A stretch of DNA of 64,000 nucleotides from Amphritea atlantica (GCF_018860855.1 NZ_JAHKQE010000034.1:22092-86091), one strand, 5' to 3'; positions 18,591 to 28,324 are shown, numbered from the stretch's first letter. Program-made: numbers and translations. The notes: generated from the letters alone by a model not told the origin.

Positions 18591-19019
18591 TCAAATACCG
18601 AGCTGCTTCTCTTTGATCTCAGCCAGTGTTTTGCAATCAATACAAAGGGTTGCAGTTGGACGTGCTTCTAGTCGACGCACACCAATCTCTACACCACAGG
18701 CTGCACAGTAACCATAATCATCATCGTCGATGGTTTCCATCGCTTTTGAAATCTTATTGATTAACTTGCGTTCTCGGTCACGGGTCCGCAGTTCGAGGCT
18801 GAATTCCTCTTCCTGGCTAGCCCGATCACTAGGGTCAGCAAAGTTGGTTGCTTCTTCCTGCAGGTGATTTACGGTACGGTCGACCTCTTCCATTAGTTCC
18901 TGTTTCCAGGCGTTCAGGATGCGACGGAAATGATCTTTTTGAGCATCATTCATGTACTCTTCGCCTTCCTTAATCGGATAGGGCTCAAAGTGGGTGAACT
19001 GTGTTTCTTGATTCGGCAT
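18591..19019 (-). CDS. dksA: RNA polymerase-binding transcription factor DksA
   Basis: DksA binds the RNA polymerase secondary channel and, with ppGpp, mediates the stringent response, including at rRNA promoters like those at the end of this window. The 142-residue protein has the coiled-coil tip DPSDRA (D62, D65, A67) and the zinc finger C105-x2-C108-x17-C126-x2-C129. The ATG at 19019 (MPNQETQ) is preferred to one at 19055 because it matches the usual family length. The order dksA-gluQ is typical. Confidence 0.97.
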   Translation of the reverse strand: MPNQETQFTHFEPYPIKEGEEYMNDAQKDHFRRILNAWKQELMEEVDRTVNHLQEEATNFADPSDRASQEEEFSLELRTRDRERKLINKISKAMETIDDDDYGYCAACGVEIGVRRLEARPTATLCIDCKTLAEIKEKQLGI

Positions 19020-19386
19020 AGTTCTGCCTCGCTTCTCTCTCAACAGGTCGGGCAACCGTGCCCGAACGCTTCTACCAACGGCTTTGATGCTGAAGGTTTT
19101 TTAAACCATCCATCAGAAGGGAGCTGAAGTTACCAGAACCTTTGGGTTAGCACCAGCCCTCAGATCAAAAAACTATTTTTGTTGTGTTATCTGCCTAATT
19201 TATTGATTTTGTCACATGGCTGTGAGCGCTTATCCTCTGAATGCAGCATAATTAATAACTATAGCAGTGATTGTTTGTTATGCCGCATGGGCTTATGGAT
19301 CAGTTATCTGGGGGATTCTGCGTTACGGTTATGACTAATGTATAATCCTTGCCATTCAAAAATAGCTAATAAAGGAGCCGCCAGTC
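19020..19386. promoter_or_regulatory. Divergent promoter region between dksA and the aminotransferase gene
   Basis: About 365 bases without a gene. On the plus strand TATAAT at 19341-19346 is a good -10 for the aminotransferase-sfsA pair; no clear -35 lies at the right spacing. AAAGGAG just before 19387 is a strong ribosome binding site. The dksA promoter must also lie here but I could not place it. Confidence 0.4.
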
Positions 19387-20544
19387 ATGAATAATTGGTC
19401 GGATCGGGTCGCTGATATTGAGTCGTTTAAAGTCATGGATCTGCTAAAGCGTGCTAAAGAGCTGGAAACTCAAGGGCATGATGTGGTGCATATGTGTGCG
19501 GGTGAACCAGACTTCGCTACACCAGCACCTATTGCTGAGGCCGGTATTGCTGCGATTCAGGATGGACATACACAATATACCCCGGCGGCGGGTATTCCTG
19601 CGTTACGAGAGGCGATTGCCGGTTTTTATCAGTACCGCTACGGTCTGGATATTCCCGCTGAGCGGATTATTGTGACGGCAGGAGCCTCCGGCGCATTATT
19701 GATGGTGTTTGCGACGCTCGCGAATCCAGGTCAGACCTTTATGATGGCGGATCCGGGTTATCCCTGTAATCCTCGGTTTTTACGTTTATTAGAGGCGCGT
19801 GGGCAGTTAGTGCCGGTTGAGGCAGCCGATAACTATCAATTAACACCGGCGTTAATTGAACAGCATTGGCAGGAGAATACGGCTGGCGTTCTATTGGCCT
19901 CACCGTCAAACCCCACCGGTAGCGTTGTACCGCGAGAGCAGCTCGAATTGATCGCACAAACGGTGAAAGGCAAGGGAGGTCATCTGGTGGTGGATGAGCT
20001 CTACCACGGGCTTACCTATGGTTTTGATGCTACCTCAGTGCTGTCTGTGGATCAGGATGCTTTCGTACTCAATAGTTTCTCCAAGTATTTTGGTATGACC
20101 GGCTGGCGATTGGGTTGGACCGTCGTGCCGGAATCGGCGGCTCCCGATATCGAGCGACTGGCGCAGAACCTGTTTATTTCACCGCCGACCATTGCTCAGC
20201 ATGCGGCGTTGGCGGCATTTCGTCCGGAAACGCTTGAAATTCTTGAGCAGCGTCGGGAGGCTTTTAAGGAACGTCGAGATCTGCTGGTGGATGGTTTGCG
20301 GGCGCTAGGGTTTGGAATTCCGCTGATGCCGGAAGGTGCTTTTTATGTCTATGCCGATGCTTCCCGTTTTACCGACAATACCTTCGATTTCTGCTGGGAT
20401 CTGTTAGAACAGGATAAGGTTGCGGTGACACCCGGTGTTGATTTTGGTGAATATCAGGCAAACCGTTATATCCGTTTCTCCTATACCACCAGTGTGACGC
20501 AGATTGAAAAAGCGTTAGCGCGTTTGCGGTTGAGACTGAGCTGA
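19387..20544 (+). CDS. PLP-dependent class I/II aminotransferase
   Basis: The 385-residue protein is a fold-type I aminotransferase of the aspartate-aminotransferase superfamily. Visible residues are the substrate loop GEPDF (39-43), SNPTG with N175, D203 and Y206 in VVDELYHG, the PLP lysine K233 in SFSKYFGMTGWRLGW, and the carboxylate-binding Arg in NRYIRFSY near the C-terminus. The amino donor and acceptor cannot be read from the sequence. Its TGA overlaps the ATG of sfsA by one base. Confidence 0.88.
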   Translation: MNNWSDRVADIESFKVMDLLKRAKELETQGHDVVHMCAGEPDFATPAPIAEAGIAAIQDGHTQYTPAAGIPALREAIAGFYQYRYGLDIPAERIIVTAGASGALLMVFATLANPGQTFMMADPGYPCNPRFLRLLEARGQLVPVEAADNYQLTPALIEQHWQENTAGVLLASPSNPTGSVVPREQLELIAQTVKGKGGHLVVDELYHGLTYGFDATSVLSVDQDAFVLNSFSKYFGMTGWRLGWTVVPESAAPDIERLAQNLFISPPTIAQHAALAAFRPETLEILEQRREAFKERRDLLVDGLRALGFGIPLMPEGAFYVYADASRFTDNTFDFCWDLLEQDKVAVTPGVDFGEYQANRYIRFSYTTSVTQIEKALARLRLRLS

Positions 20545-21248
20545 TGCAACTTCAAAAGATGCAGTCCGGGCGGCTGATCAAGCGTTATAAGCGCTTTTTG
20601 GCAGATATCGTGCTGGATAGTGGTGAGCAACTAACGGTGCACTGCCCTAATACCGGTTCGATGAAAAACTGTGCCGATCCGGACAGTGTGGTGTGGGTTC
20701 AAGATTCGGGTAATCTAAAGCGAAAATATCTGTTTGGTTGGGAGTTGGTTCAAGTTGAAGAACGCTTTTGGGCCTGTATTAATACGGGACGAGCGAATGC
20801 TTTGATTCGAGAAGCGATTGAAGACGGTATCATCGGTGAGTTACAAGGCTATCAGCAGATTCGTCAGGAAGTGAAATATGGCGATGAGAGTAGTCGTATC
20901 GACCTTTTGTTGGAAAGTGCTGATCGACCACTTTGTTATGTCGAGATCAAAAATGTCACGCTGTTAGAGCATGATGGTATCGGGTCTTTTCCCGATGCGG
21001 TTACCACTCGGGGTGCTAAACATCTACGAGAATTGATGCTAATGGTGTCCCAGGGGCATCGGGCGGTGTTGATGTTTTGTGTGCCTCATACTGGAATAAA
21101 GCAGGTGCGACCGGCGGATCATATCGATCCTGAGTATGGTCGGTTACTGCGTGATGCTGCGGCGGCAGGCGTGGAGGTCTATGCCTATGGTGCCAGCATT
21201 ACACCGCAGCAGGTGACGATTAGCCACTCGCTGCCGGTGTGTCTCTGA
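20544..21248 (+). CDS. sfsA: SfsA family protein
   Basis: The 234-residue protein matches SfsA, first described as a factor that stimulates sugar (maltose) gene expression in E. coli and related by fold to nucleases. Family landmarks are RLIKRYKRFLADI, the VHCPNTGSM segment, and the nuclease-like core (IDLLLES and YVEIKNVTL, with acidic and Lys residues) followed by FPDAVTTRGAKHLREL. The true molecular function remains unclear. It is translationally coupled to the upstream aminotransferase (TGATG). The location beside dksA and an aminotransferase is common in this group. Confidence 0.93.
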   Translation: MQLQKMQSGRLIKRYKRFLADIVLDSGEQLTVHCPNTGSMKNCADPDSVVWVQDSGNLKRKYLFGWELVQVEERFWACINTGRANALIREAIEDGIIGELQGYQQIRQEVKYGDESSRIDLLLESADRPLCYVEIKNVTLLEHDGIGSFPDAVTTRGAKHLRELMLMVSQGHRAVLMFCVPHTGIKQVRPADHIDPEYGRLLRDAAAAGVEVYAYGASITPQQVTISHSLPVCL

Positions 21249-21572
21249 TTACGGTATGCAAACCTTGCCCTCTATAATCTCAAAGCTAACCGGTGCTAGT
21301 TTGGCGCCGGTGCAGGGGCCCGCAATGCATAAGCCCTGATCAATGGTGAAAAGTGCACCGTGGGTAGAGCACTGAATAAACTGCTTTTCAGCATCAAGGA
21401 ACGTATCGGGTATCCACTCCAGCGGGATGCCTTTATGCGGACAGCGGTTTTCATATAGATAGATATTACCCTGACGGTTGACGGCAAAGAGCTTTCGCTC
21501 ACCGAGGTCGACCCCTTTTGCGCTGTTTTCTGGCAGTTCGCTGACTGCAAATAATGGTGTCACTGTAGTCAT
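21249..21572 (-). CDS. Rieske-type [2Fe-2S] protein
   Basis: A 107-residue single-domain ferredoxin of the Rieske type. The cluster ligands are C44-P-H46 and C68-S-T-H71, with the following GALF as in dioxygenase-type Rieske ferredoxins. There is no signal peptide, so it is probably a cytoplasmic electron carrier. No oxygenase or reductase is adjacent and the redox partner is unknown. Its stop codon touches that of sfsA, with no room for a terminator between the two converging genes. Confidence 0.9.
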   Translation of the reverse strand: MTTVTPLFAVSELPENSAKGVDLGERKLFAVNRQGNIYLYENRCPHKGIPLEWIPDTFLDAEKQFIQCSTHGALFTIDQGLCIAGPCTGAKLAPVSFEIIEGKVCIP

Positions 21573-21689
21573 GCTGAATCCGTTTAATGATCCTATGAGA
21601 AAATATCAGACAGGTGTGTCGATACTGCTATTATAATCGCCAACTTTTGTGACTAATTACACCTTTTAAATAAAATGTGATCTGAATCT

Positions 21690-22538
21690 GTGAACAGCCT
21701 GCTGGCCACTTTATTTAAGTGGCGTATTTTGATGATAACCATTGCTGTGTCGGCGGTTGCCCACGCAGCTTTGATCGGCGGCTGGCTGTTATCAACGCAA
21801 GCGCCGTATGTCGGAGGACAGATGTTGACTGTCAGTGTCAGTGCAGCGGCTTCAGATAGTCATATAGATGCGGCGAATGCGGTTGTGAATGATCGCCCGA
21901 TCGAGCCTGCAGATGTCGCTGCAACTCAGAGCGTACCTGATCAACTTGATAATAAACCCTCTGAACAGAGTATCGTTCAGCCCGCTCATGCGGTTACTCA
22001 GCCTAAGCTTGAGAGCATCGAGCAGCAAAGCGAGCAGGTAAAGGAACAGCCCCGGCTTAAACCATCAAAGCCTGTACATAGCGCCATACCTGTTTCGGAA
22101 AAAGCGACTTTAGATAAAGCGGCATTAGCGCAGCAGGTCATAGAAAAGCCGGTGTCGCAGGCGAAACCGGTTATTAATAATGCGGCGAATCAGGTGAATA
22201 CTTCAGAAATTAAGCCGGTATCACCCGACGATTTAGGGTCGCAAGGTGCGCCGTTATATCAGTCGCAACCGCAATACCTGACGCCGCCGCAGCCCCCAAA
22301 ATATCCTCGTTTGGCGCGTAAGCGGGGGATTGAAGGGCGGGTGTTGTTGCACGTTATGATCGACCGACAAGGCGCAGTAACGGCGTTGAGTGTGGAGCGC
22401 AGCTCGGGCTCTGCTCTGCTTGATCGGGCCGCGCAGAAAGCGGTTCAGCGCTGGCAGTTTGTGCCGGCACGGCAAAACGGCGTAGCGGTAGCCTCCTATG
22501 TGCGTGTGCCCATTGACTTTGTATTGGAGAAACATTGA
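21690..22538 (+). CDS. tonB: TonB energy transducer
   Basis: TonB carries the proton-motive energy of ExbBD to outer-membrane receptors. The 282-residue protein has one N-terminal membrane anchor (about 15-33), a long Gln/Pro/Lys-rich periplasmic spacer (about 60-190) and a C-terminal TonB domain (YPRLARKRGIEGRVLLHVMID through VPIDFVLEKH). I give the GTG at 21690; an ATG at 21732 directly before the membrane segment is a fair alternative, and neither has a strong Shine-Dalgarno. No exbB/exbD follow. It is coupled to the permease gene by TGATG, so this TonB probably serves the same nutrient. Confidence 0.9.
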   Translation: MNSLLATLFKWRILMITIAVSAVAHAALIGGWLLSTQAPYVGGQMLTVSVSAAASDSHIDAANAVVNDRPIEPADVAATQSVPDQLDNKPSEQSIVQPAHAVTQPKLESIEQQSEQVKEQPRLKPSKPVHSAIPVSEKATLDKAALAQQVIEKPVSQAKPVINNAANQVNTSEIKPVSPDDLGSQGAPLYQSQPQYLTPPQPPKYPRLARKRGIEGRVLLHVMIDRQGAVTALSVERSSGSALLDRAAQKAVQRWQFVPARQNGVAVASYVRVPIDFVLEKH

Positions 22539-23527
22539 TGAGTCATCGCAAGGTTGTCTTAGGGTTAGCAGGGTTGTTGCCGCTAGTGATGCTGGTTTCA
22601 CTGCTAACCGGGCCGGTATCCTTGGATTTGACGACGATTTTTGATCAGTCGGTGGCAGCTCAGGTGTTTTGGCAATTGCGGGTGCCCCGTTTACTGCTAA
22701 CGTTGTTAGCCGGTGGATTGTTAGCTATTACGGGCGCCGCAGCTCAATCGTTGTTCCGTAACCCTTTGGCCGATCCCGGCTTGATTGGTATTTCTGCCGG
22801 TGCTGCGCTTAGTGCGGGGGTGATGATGGTGTTGCTGGGCAGTTCAGTGTATCTGTTGGGTGGGCTAATGCTGCCGCTGGCTGCGTTTGTTGGTGGTGTA
22901 TTAACCACGCTATTGGTCGCAAGGTTATCGGTGACGTTACAGGGGGTGTCTGTGACCAATATGCTGCTCTGTGGGATCGCCATCAATGCGATTGCGCTAG
23001 CAGGGCTTGGTGGTTTGAAATATCTGGCGGGCGATCAGCAGCTGCGACAGTTAAGCTTCTGGATGCTGGGCAGTCTGAATCATAGTCGCTGGCAGGATCT
23101 GTTGGTGCTGCTGGTGGCTGCCGTGCCGGTGTTATGGCTGTTGCCGCGCTATGGACAGAAACTCAATCTGTTACTCTTAGGGGAGCAGCAGGCGAGTCTA
23201 CTGGGGCTGGATGTCATACGCTGTAAGCGGGCAATGATACTGTTGATTGCGCTTGGTGTTGGGGCGGTGGTGGCGTTGACCGGTATTATTGGCTTTGTTG
23301 GGTTGGTGGTGCCTCATCTTGTGCGGTTGTTAACCGGTCCGGATAATCGTCGTTTGTTGCCGTTGTCTGCGTTGTTGGGGGCTGTTTTGCTAACCTTGGC
23401 GGATATTATTTCGCGGTTATTGGTTTCCCCTGCAGAGTTGCCGGTGGGTATTGTCACTGCGCTGGTGGGTGGGCCGTTTTTTTTGCTGTTGTTAACGCGC
23501 CGTAAGCGGGAGTTGCGAGTATGTTGA
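22538..23527 (+). CDS. FecCD-family ABC transporter permease (heme/cobalamin/siderophore type)
   Basis: The 329-residue membrane protein belongs to the BtuC/FecCD/HmuU family, with about ten membrane segments. Landmarks are RVPRLLLTLLAGGLLAITGAA, FRNPLADPGLIGISAGA and GLVVPHLVRLLTGPDNRRLLP. It moves a metal chelate or cofactor across the inner membrane together with the ATPase encoded next. The substrate is not readable; heme is suggested by the HmuV-like ATPase and the tonB in the same operon. The ATG at 22538 overlaps the tonB stop by one base, and a TTG three bases earlier is unlikely. Confidence 0.92.
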   Translation: MSHRKVVLGLAGLLPLVMLVSLLTGPVSLDLTTIFDQSVAAQVFWQLRVPRLLLTLLAGGLLAITGAAAQSLFRNPLADPGLIGISAGAALSAGVMMVLLGSSVYLLGGLMLPLAAFVGGVLTTLLVARLSVTLQGVSVTNMLLCGIAINAIALAGLGGLKYLAGDQQLRQLSFWMLGSLNHSRWQDLLVLLVAAVPVLWLLPRYGQKLNLLLLGEQQASLLGLDVIRCKRAMILLIALGVGAVVALTGIIGFVGLVVPHLVRLLTGPDNRRLLPLSALLGAVLLTLADIISRLLVSPAELPVGIVTALVGGPFFLLLLTRRKRELRVC

Positions 23528-24285
23528 AGGCGTCAGGGATCTGCCTGAAACGTAGCGCTAAAACCTTACTTGAGGATATTAGTTTAGAGCTGCGTCCCGG
23601 TGAAATTACCGTGTTGTTAGGGCCGAATGGCGCGGGCAAGTCGACGTTGTTAGGGCTGTTATCAGGACTGCAGTCAGCAGATAGTGGTGCTGTGAGTCTC
23701 AATGAACAGTTAGTCAGTGAGATCGACCCTCAGCTGCGAGCGCGCTTTATGGCGATGTATACCCAGCAGCAGCCGCTTAATTTCCCTTTTCGGGTGGAAG
23801 AGGTTGTTGCCTTGGGGTGTTATCCGTTGATGCTGCCTTCTGACTTAACCGCTGTTCGCGTCAGCGACTGTTTGGCTCAGTTTGAGTTACAGTCGCTAGC
23901 CCTGCGAGACTATACCTCGCTGTCAGGAGGTGAACAGCAGCGGGTGCAAGTGGCTCGTGTATTGGCGCAGGTCGGTGAGGAGTGTCAGGTTTTATTGCTC
24001 GATGAGCCGGTGAGTGAGATGGACCTTAAGTATCAACAACTCTTGTTGCAGCGTGTTCGGGCGGTAGCCCAGCGTGGGGTGGCGGTTTGCTGTGTACTGC
24101 ATGACTTAAATCTTGCCGCGCAGTTGGCTGATCAGGTGGTCTTATTGCAACAGGGGCGGATGTTTGGCGTTGGATCGGTTGCCAAGGTGATGACGGCTAT
24201 CAACCTGAGTCAGCTCTATGGTGCTGCCGTGACTCAGGTGGTCAGTGATCCCCAGCCGGTGTTTGTCAGTGGTTTAATATCATAA
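23521..24285 (+). CDS. ABC transporter ATP-binding protein, HmuV-like
   Basis: The 254-residue ATPase has Walker A GPNGAGKS (about 37-44), the Q-loop, the signature LSGGEQQRVQVARVLAQ, Walker B VLLLDEP and the switch His in VLHDLNLA. Length and the EEVVALG and LDEPVSEMDLKYQ regions are closest to heme ATPases (HmuV). It overlaps the permease gene by 7 bases. The operon ends here: there is no substrate-binding protein, heme-degrading enzyme or receptor, so the transporter is incomplete unless other loci supply them. Confidence 0.92.
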   Translation: MLKASGICLKRSAKTLLEDISLELRPGEITVLLGPNGAGKSTLLGLLSGLQSADSGAVSLNEQLVSEIDPQLRARFMAMYTQQQPLNFPFRVEEVVALGCYPLMLPSDLTAVRVSDCLAQFELQSLALRDYTSLSGGEQQRVQVARVLAQVGEECQVLLLDEPVSEMDLKYQQLLLQRVRAVAQRGVAVCCVLHDLNLAAQLADQVVLLQQGRMFGVGSVAKVMTAINLSQLYGAAVTQVVSDPQPVFVSGLIS

Positions 24286-24303
24286 AGTCACTGATTAGGC
24301 GGC

Positions 24304-25917
24304 TCAGGGGATTAGCGGTACATCGATTAGCGGGTCTTGGCTGATGTGATCACATAGCTGGTGGATGGCTTGGTCGCCAAGGGTATTAATCCGGTAGCTG
24401 TAAGCGAGCTCATCGTCTTGTAATGACTGTTTACTCTCTTGTTGCTGGCGCATAATAGTGACATCGGCATCGGAGGGGTCAATACCTTCTTCTTGGCGAA
24501 TCTCTAAGCGCTTTTCCATTGTGTTCTGCTCGCAATAGCAGGCGATAATACGCATCTCAATCCCGAGTTTTTGGGCCATTTTATGGTAGTTGTTACGTGT
24601 TCTTTCGCGAATAAAGGTAGCGTCTACGATGACGGTTTCGCCGGCGGTGAGTAGTTTTCGAGTTAGGGCTTTGAGGTGGTTGTAAGTGTGTACATTCATC
24701 TCATTACCATACATCTCGAGGTTTTCGCCCTTAAGGTTGAACTCCCGATGCAATCGTTTGCGTTCAACATCTGAACGTATGCGGATGGCGCCACTGCGTT
24801 CGAGAAGCTGTTGACTCAAATAACTTTTGCCACTGCCTGATACCCCATGCATTAAAAACAGCACAGGAGAGGGTTTGTTGGCATAGCTTAAGGCAAGTTT
24901 GATATAGCGTCGATACTCGGTCAGATCGCGTTCCGCGCCGATCATCGCGACCTTAGCGCGCACCATCGCCCGATAGCCTTTATAGAAATTCAGTAGTTGT
25001 GTGCCATCGTAATCACCGGTGATTTCCAGATAGCGGTTAAGGCAACGGTGGGATAGCGCGTGTTGTTCGTTGGCTTCGAGATCCATCAGCAGGAAAGCGA
25101 GATCACAGATGGTATCGATCCAGCGAAATTCAAGGTTAAACTCGATACAATCAAACAGCCTAACCTGACCCTCTAGCAGGGTGGTATTCGCTAGATGTAG
25201 GTCACCATGGCATTCGCGGATATTTCCTTCGCGTTTGCGCTGCTCAAATTTTGACAAGAGGCTGCGAAACTGTTGGCTGACTTGATAAGCGAGTTGTTGC
25301 AGTTCCATCCAGTCATCGAGGGTGTCGAGGTGCTCACTGGTATGGCTAAAATTATCGCTGACCAACTGCCAGATGGTGTCCGGCTCTCCCCAAGGCCCGT
25401 CGGTGGTGGCATGAGGCACCCGCAAATGGAAATCTGCAATCTGCTGACTGAGTTCATCAATGTGAGCGGGTAGTAGGGCGTGATTCAGTAGTAATCGATC
25501 TAATCGCAAAGAATCATCAAACTGCCGCATTTTTACGGCATACTCAAACGGCACCTCTTGGCTGTCCGTTTGTATGTTGTCTGAGTTGTCATTGATGGCG
25601 ACTGAAACCGGTTCAGCCGTGGTTAATTGCACATCAATTAGTTTAGGGTTGGTGGGCGTGCCGCAAATAGCGACCACCTGTTGATAGATATCCGGCGCTA
25701 AACGCTGATTCAACCGTAGTTCTTCAGAACAATAGTGTTTGCGACTCTCTAGACTGGTAAAATCGAGAAAGCCGAAATTAACCGGTTTTTTGATTTTATA
25801 GGCGACTTCCCCCGTCAGGATTACCCAAGAGATATGCGTCTCAATCACCCGTATATCATGGGTCGGATGCGGGTAATGGCTAGAGTTGGACAGGGCGGTG
25901 ATCAGTTCTTGAGTCAT
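24304..25917 (-). CDS. Bifunctional aminoglycoside phosphotransferase-like / AAA ATPase protein
   Basis: The 537-residue protein joins an APH-like kinase domain (about 1-330, with HGDLHLAN and the metal-binding FDCIEFN) to a C-terminal P-loop kinase-like domain (MHGVSGSGKSYLSQQLLER, about 355-515). This family is widespread in proteobacteria and is usually annotated by domain only; it should not be read as an antibiotic-resistance gene. The ATG at 25917 gives the family's usual start (MTQELITAL-); a GTG at 25959 would add 14 residues. It is divergent from mrcB, and both starts share a short gap. Confidence 0.82.
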   Translation of the reverse strand: MTQELITALSNSSHYPHPTHDIRVIETHISWVILTGEVAYKIKKPVNFGFLDFTSLESRKHYCSEELRLNQRLAPDIYQQVVAICGTPTNPKLIDVQLTTAEPVSVAINDNSDNIQTDSQEVPFEYAVKMRQFDDSLRLDRLLLNHALLPAHIDELSQQIADFHLRVPHATTDGPWGEPDTIWQLVSDNFSHTSEHLDTLDDWMELQQLAYQVSQQFRSLLSKFEQRKREGNIRECHGDLHLANTTLLEGQVRLFDCIEFNLEFRWIDTICDLAFLLMDLEANEQHALSHRCLNRYLEITGDYDGTQLLNFYKGYRAMVRAKVAMIGAERDLTEYRRYIKLALSYANKPSPVLFLMHGVSGSGKSYLSQQLLERSGAIRIRSDVERKRLHREFNLKGENLEMYGNEMNVHTYNHLKALTRKLLTAGETVIVDATFIRERTRNNYHKMAQKLGIEMRIIACYCEQNTMEKRLEIRQEEGIDPSDADVTIMRQQQESKQSLQDDELAYSYRINTLGDQAIHQLCDHISQDPLIDVPLIP

Positions 25918-25978
25918 AAAGTCAGTATGCAGTTTCAGTAGGTCATTGCCGGAATTCACAGAGGATTATACGTAGCCC

Positions 25979-28324
25979 ATGGCAAAAAAGAGAGGGGCAG
26001 CAGCATCCCGTGCCCAAAAGAGTCGTAAAACGGCGCCGAAAAAGGCGTCTTGGAAGCGTCGGCTGTTGGTATTAATGCTTAAGTTAACCTTGGTAATGAC
26101 GGTTATTGCTGCCGTTGGGTTAGTTTATCTTGATGCACAGGTACGGGCTAAATTTGAGGGTAAGCGCTGGGCGTTGCCGGCGAAAGTGTACGCTCGGCCA
26201 TTGGAGCTGTTTCCGGGCCAACCGCTGAGTCGTGATGACCTGAAAATAGAGTTGAAAGGCTTAGGGTATCAATTTACTTCACGCGCGACGCAACCGGGAA
26301 GTGCCGAGTGGGCTTCCAGCCGTGTTCGGGTCTTTACGCGGGGTTTTGACTTTCCCGATGGGCAGGAGCGGTCGCGCAAGTTATTGATCGACTTTAATGG
26401 TGCTACTGTCAGCCGTATTCGTGATGCGTCTGGCAATTCGTTACCGTTGGCGCGGTTGGAGCCGGTATTGATTGGCGGTATTTACCCCAAAGACAATGAA
26501 GATCGTGATCTGATCCAGCTATCGGAAGCACCACCGCATCTTGCGGATGCGTTGATTGCCATCGAAGACCGCAATTATTATAGCCATCATGGTATCTCTC
26601 TGCGGGGCATCGCTCGGGCGATGGTGGTTAATATTAAAGCGGGCCGATTTGTGCAGGGTGGCAGCACGCTGACGCAGCAGTTGATTAAAAACTTTTATCT
26701 GAGCTCTGAACGCTCTTTAAGCCGAAAATTGGCTGAAATTCCGATGGCGATCTTGCTGGATCTGCATTACAGCAAGGATGAGATTCTGCAAGCGTATCTC
26801 AATGAGGTTTATCTGGGGCAGGAGGGATCAAGAGCGATTCATGGTTTTGGTCTAGCCAGTCAGTATCTATTTGCACAGCCGATTCGCGAACTGAAATTAC
26901 ATCAGGTGGCGTTGATGGCGGCAATGGTTAAAGGCCCCTCTTTTTATGATCCTAGACGCCACCCTCAGCGGGCGAAGGAGCGTCGTAATCTAGTGCTTAG
27001 GGTGTTGCAAGAACAGGGTAGCATTACCGCAGAAGAGCGAGCTCAGGCGGAACAGCAGCCACTGGGTGTGGTCAAGCAGCAGAGTTTGCAGAAAGGAGCC
27101 TATCCGGCTTACTTGGATCTAGTCAAACGGCAGCTGCGGGAAGAGTATCCTGAAGAGGCACTCAATAGTGAAGGTTTACGAGTGTTTACCGCGCTGGATC
27201 CGATTGCTCAGATACGAGCAGAGGATAGTTTGGTTGAGGTGACGGCAACGCTGCAGAAGCGCTATGGTGCATCGATCAAGGCGTTGGAAGGCGGCATGGT
27301 GGTCAGTAACCCTCTCAGTGGTGAGGTGCTGGCGGTCGTTGGTGGACGTAAAACTCGGTATCAAGGGTTTAATCGGGCGCTGGATGCGAAGCGTCCGATA
27401 GGCTCGTTGATAAAGCCTGCGGTCTATCTGGCGGCACTGGAGGAGGGTTATACCCTTGCGTCAATCATAGAAGATAAGCCGATCGCGGTGAAATTGCCTA
27501 ACGGTGATGTCTGGCGGCCACAAAACTATGGTCGCACTAGTCATGGGCCGGTGCCATTGCACCGTGCATTATCGCACTCTTATAATCAGTCGACCGCCCG
27601 GCTAGGGCTTGAGATTGGCACCGCTAAGGTGGTCGATATGCTCAAGCGGCTCGGGCTGCAGCGGGAGATCAAAGAGTATCCTTCGATGTTGTTAGGTTCT
27701 ACGGCGCTGTCGCCGCTAGAAGTCGCGCAGCTTTATCAGACGATTGCAGGCAATGGCTTTCAGGTGCCGATGCGAGCCATCCGCATGGTGACGGATAGCC
27801 GTAATGAAGAGTTGTCTCGCTATCCATTTCATATTCAGCAAACGGTAGGTGCTGGCCCCATGCATCTGATTCAGTATGCGTTGCAGGAGGTGGTCCGCGA
27901 GGGGACGGCTCGTTCGGTGTATAGTCGTTTACCGCCAAGCTTAACGGTGGCGGGTAAAACCGGCACCACGAATGACCAGCGGGACAGTTGGTTTGCAGGC
28001 TTTGCTGGTGATCGTTTGGCGGTCGTTTGGCTTGGGTTGGATAATAATAAGCCGCTGCCGTTGACGGGTAGCAGTGGTGCGCTGCGTGTTTGGACTGAAT
28101 TTATGGTTCAGGCTCATCCTCAGCCATTTGTCGCAGAAAGGCCGGAGAATATCCAGTATCATTGGGTCGAGGATGCCACCGGTTTGATGTCAGGCGAAGG
28201 CTGTGACGGAGCTCGGCAGTTACCGTTTATTGCAGGTACCGAACCTAAAGAGTCATCGGGCTGCGGTGATAATGTTATCAATAACCCGTTTGATGCTTTC
28301 AAACGTTGGTTTAGAGCGGAATAA
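25979..28324 (+). CDS. mrcB: Bifunctional penicillin-binding protein 1B
   Basis: PBP1b polymerises and cross-links peptidoglycan. The 781-residue protein has a basic cytoplasmic tail, one membrane anchor (about 28-50), a UB2H-like region, a glycosyltransferase domain with catalytic Glu in AIEDRNYYSHHG and the QGGSTLTQQLIKN segment, and a transpeptidase domain with SxxK (GSLIKPAV), SxN (SYNQST) and KTG (KTGTTNDQRDSWF). Length is normal. A TPR lipoprotein gene follows after 4 bases, as in Pseudomonas, where LpoP activates PBP1b. Confidence 0.96.
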   Translation: MAKKRGAAASRAQKSRKTAPKKASWKRRLLVLMLKLTLVMTVIAAVGLVYLDAQVRAKFEGKRWALPAKVYARPLELFPGQPLSRDDLKIELKGLGYQFTSRATQPGSAEWASSRVRVFTRGFDFPDGQERSRKLLIDFNGATVSRIRDASGNSLPLARLEPVLIGGIYPKDNEDRDLIQLSEAPPHLADALIAIEDRNYYSHHGISLRGIARAMVVNIKAGRFVQGGSTLTQQLIKNFYLSSERSLSRKLAEIPMAILLDLHYSKDEILQAYLNEVYLGQEGSRAIHGFGLASQYLFAQPIRELKLHQVALMAAMVKGPSFYDPRRHPQRAKERRNLVLRVLQEQGSITAEERAQAEQQPLGVVKQQSLQKGAYPAYLDLVKRQLREEYPEEALNSEGLRVFTALDPIAQIRAEDSLVEVTATLQKRYGASIKALEGGMVVSNPLSGEVLAVVGGRKTRYQGFNRALDAKRPIGSLIKPAVYLAALEEGYTLASIIEDKPIAVKLPNGDVWRPQNYGRTSHGPVPLHRALSHSYNQSTARLGLEIGTAKVVDMLKRLGLQREIKEYPSMLLGSTALSPLEVAQLYQTIAGNGFQVPMRAIRMVTDSRNEELSRYPFHIQQTVGAGPMHLIQYALQEVVREGTARSVYSRLPPSLTVAGKTGTTNDQRDSWFAGFAGDRLAVVWLGLDNNKPLPLTGSSGALRVWTEFMVQAHPQPFVAERPENIQYHWVEDATGLMSGEGCDGARQLPFIAGTEPKESSGCGDNVINNPFDAFKRWFRAE

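Noticed and set aside
21573..21689. Fur box before tonB
   Set aside because: The region is AT-rich but I find no stretch close to the Fur consensus, unlike at 3068-3086.
24304..25917. Aminoglycoside resistance gene
   Set aside because: The APH-like domain is fused to a P-loop kinase domain in a common chromosomal family; nothing indicates resistance.
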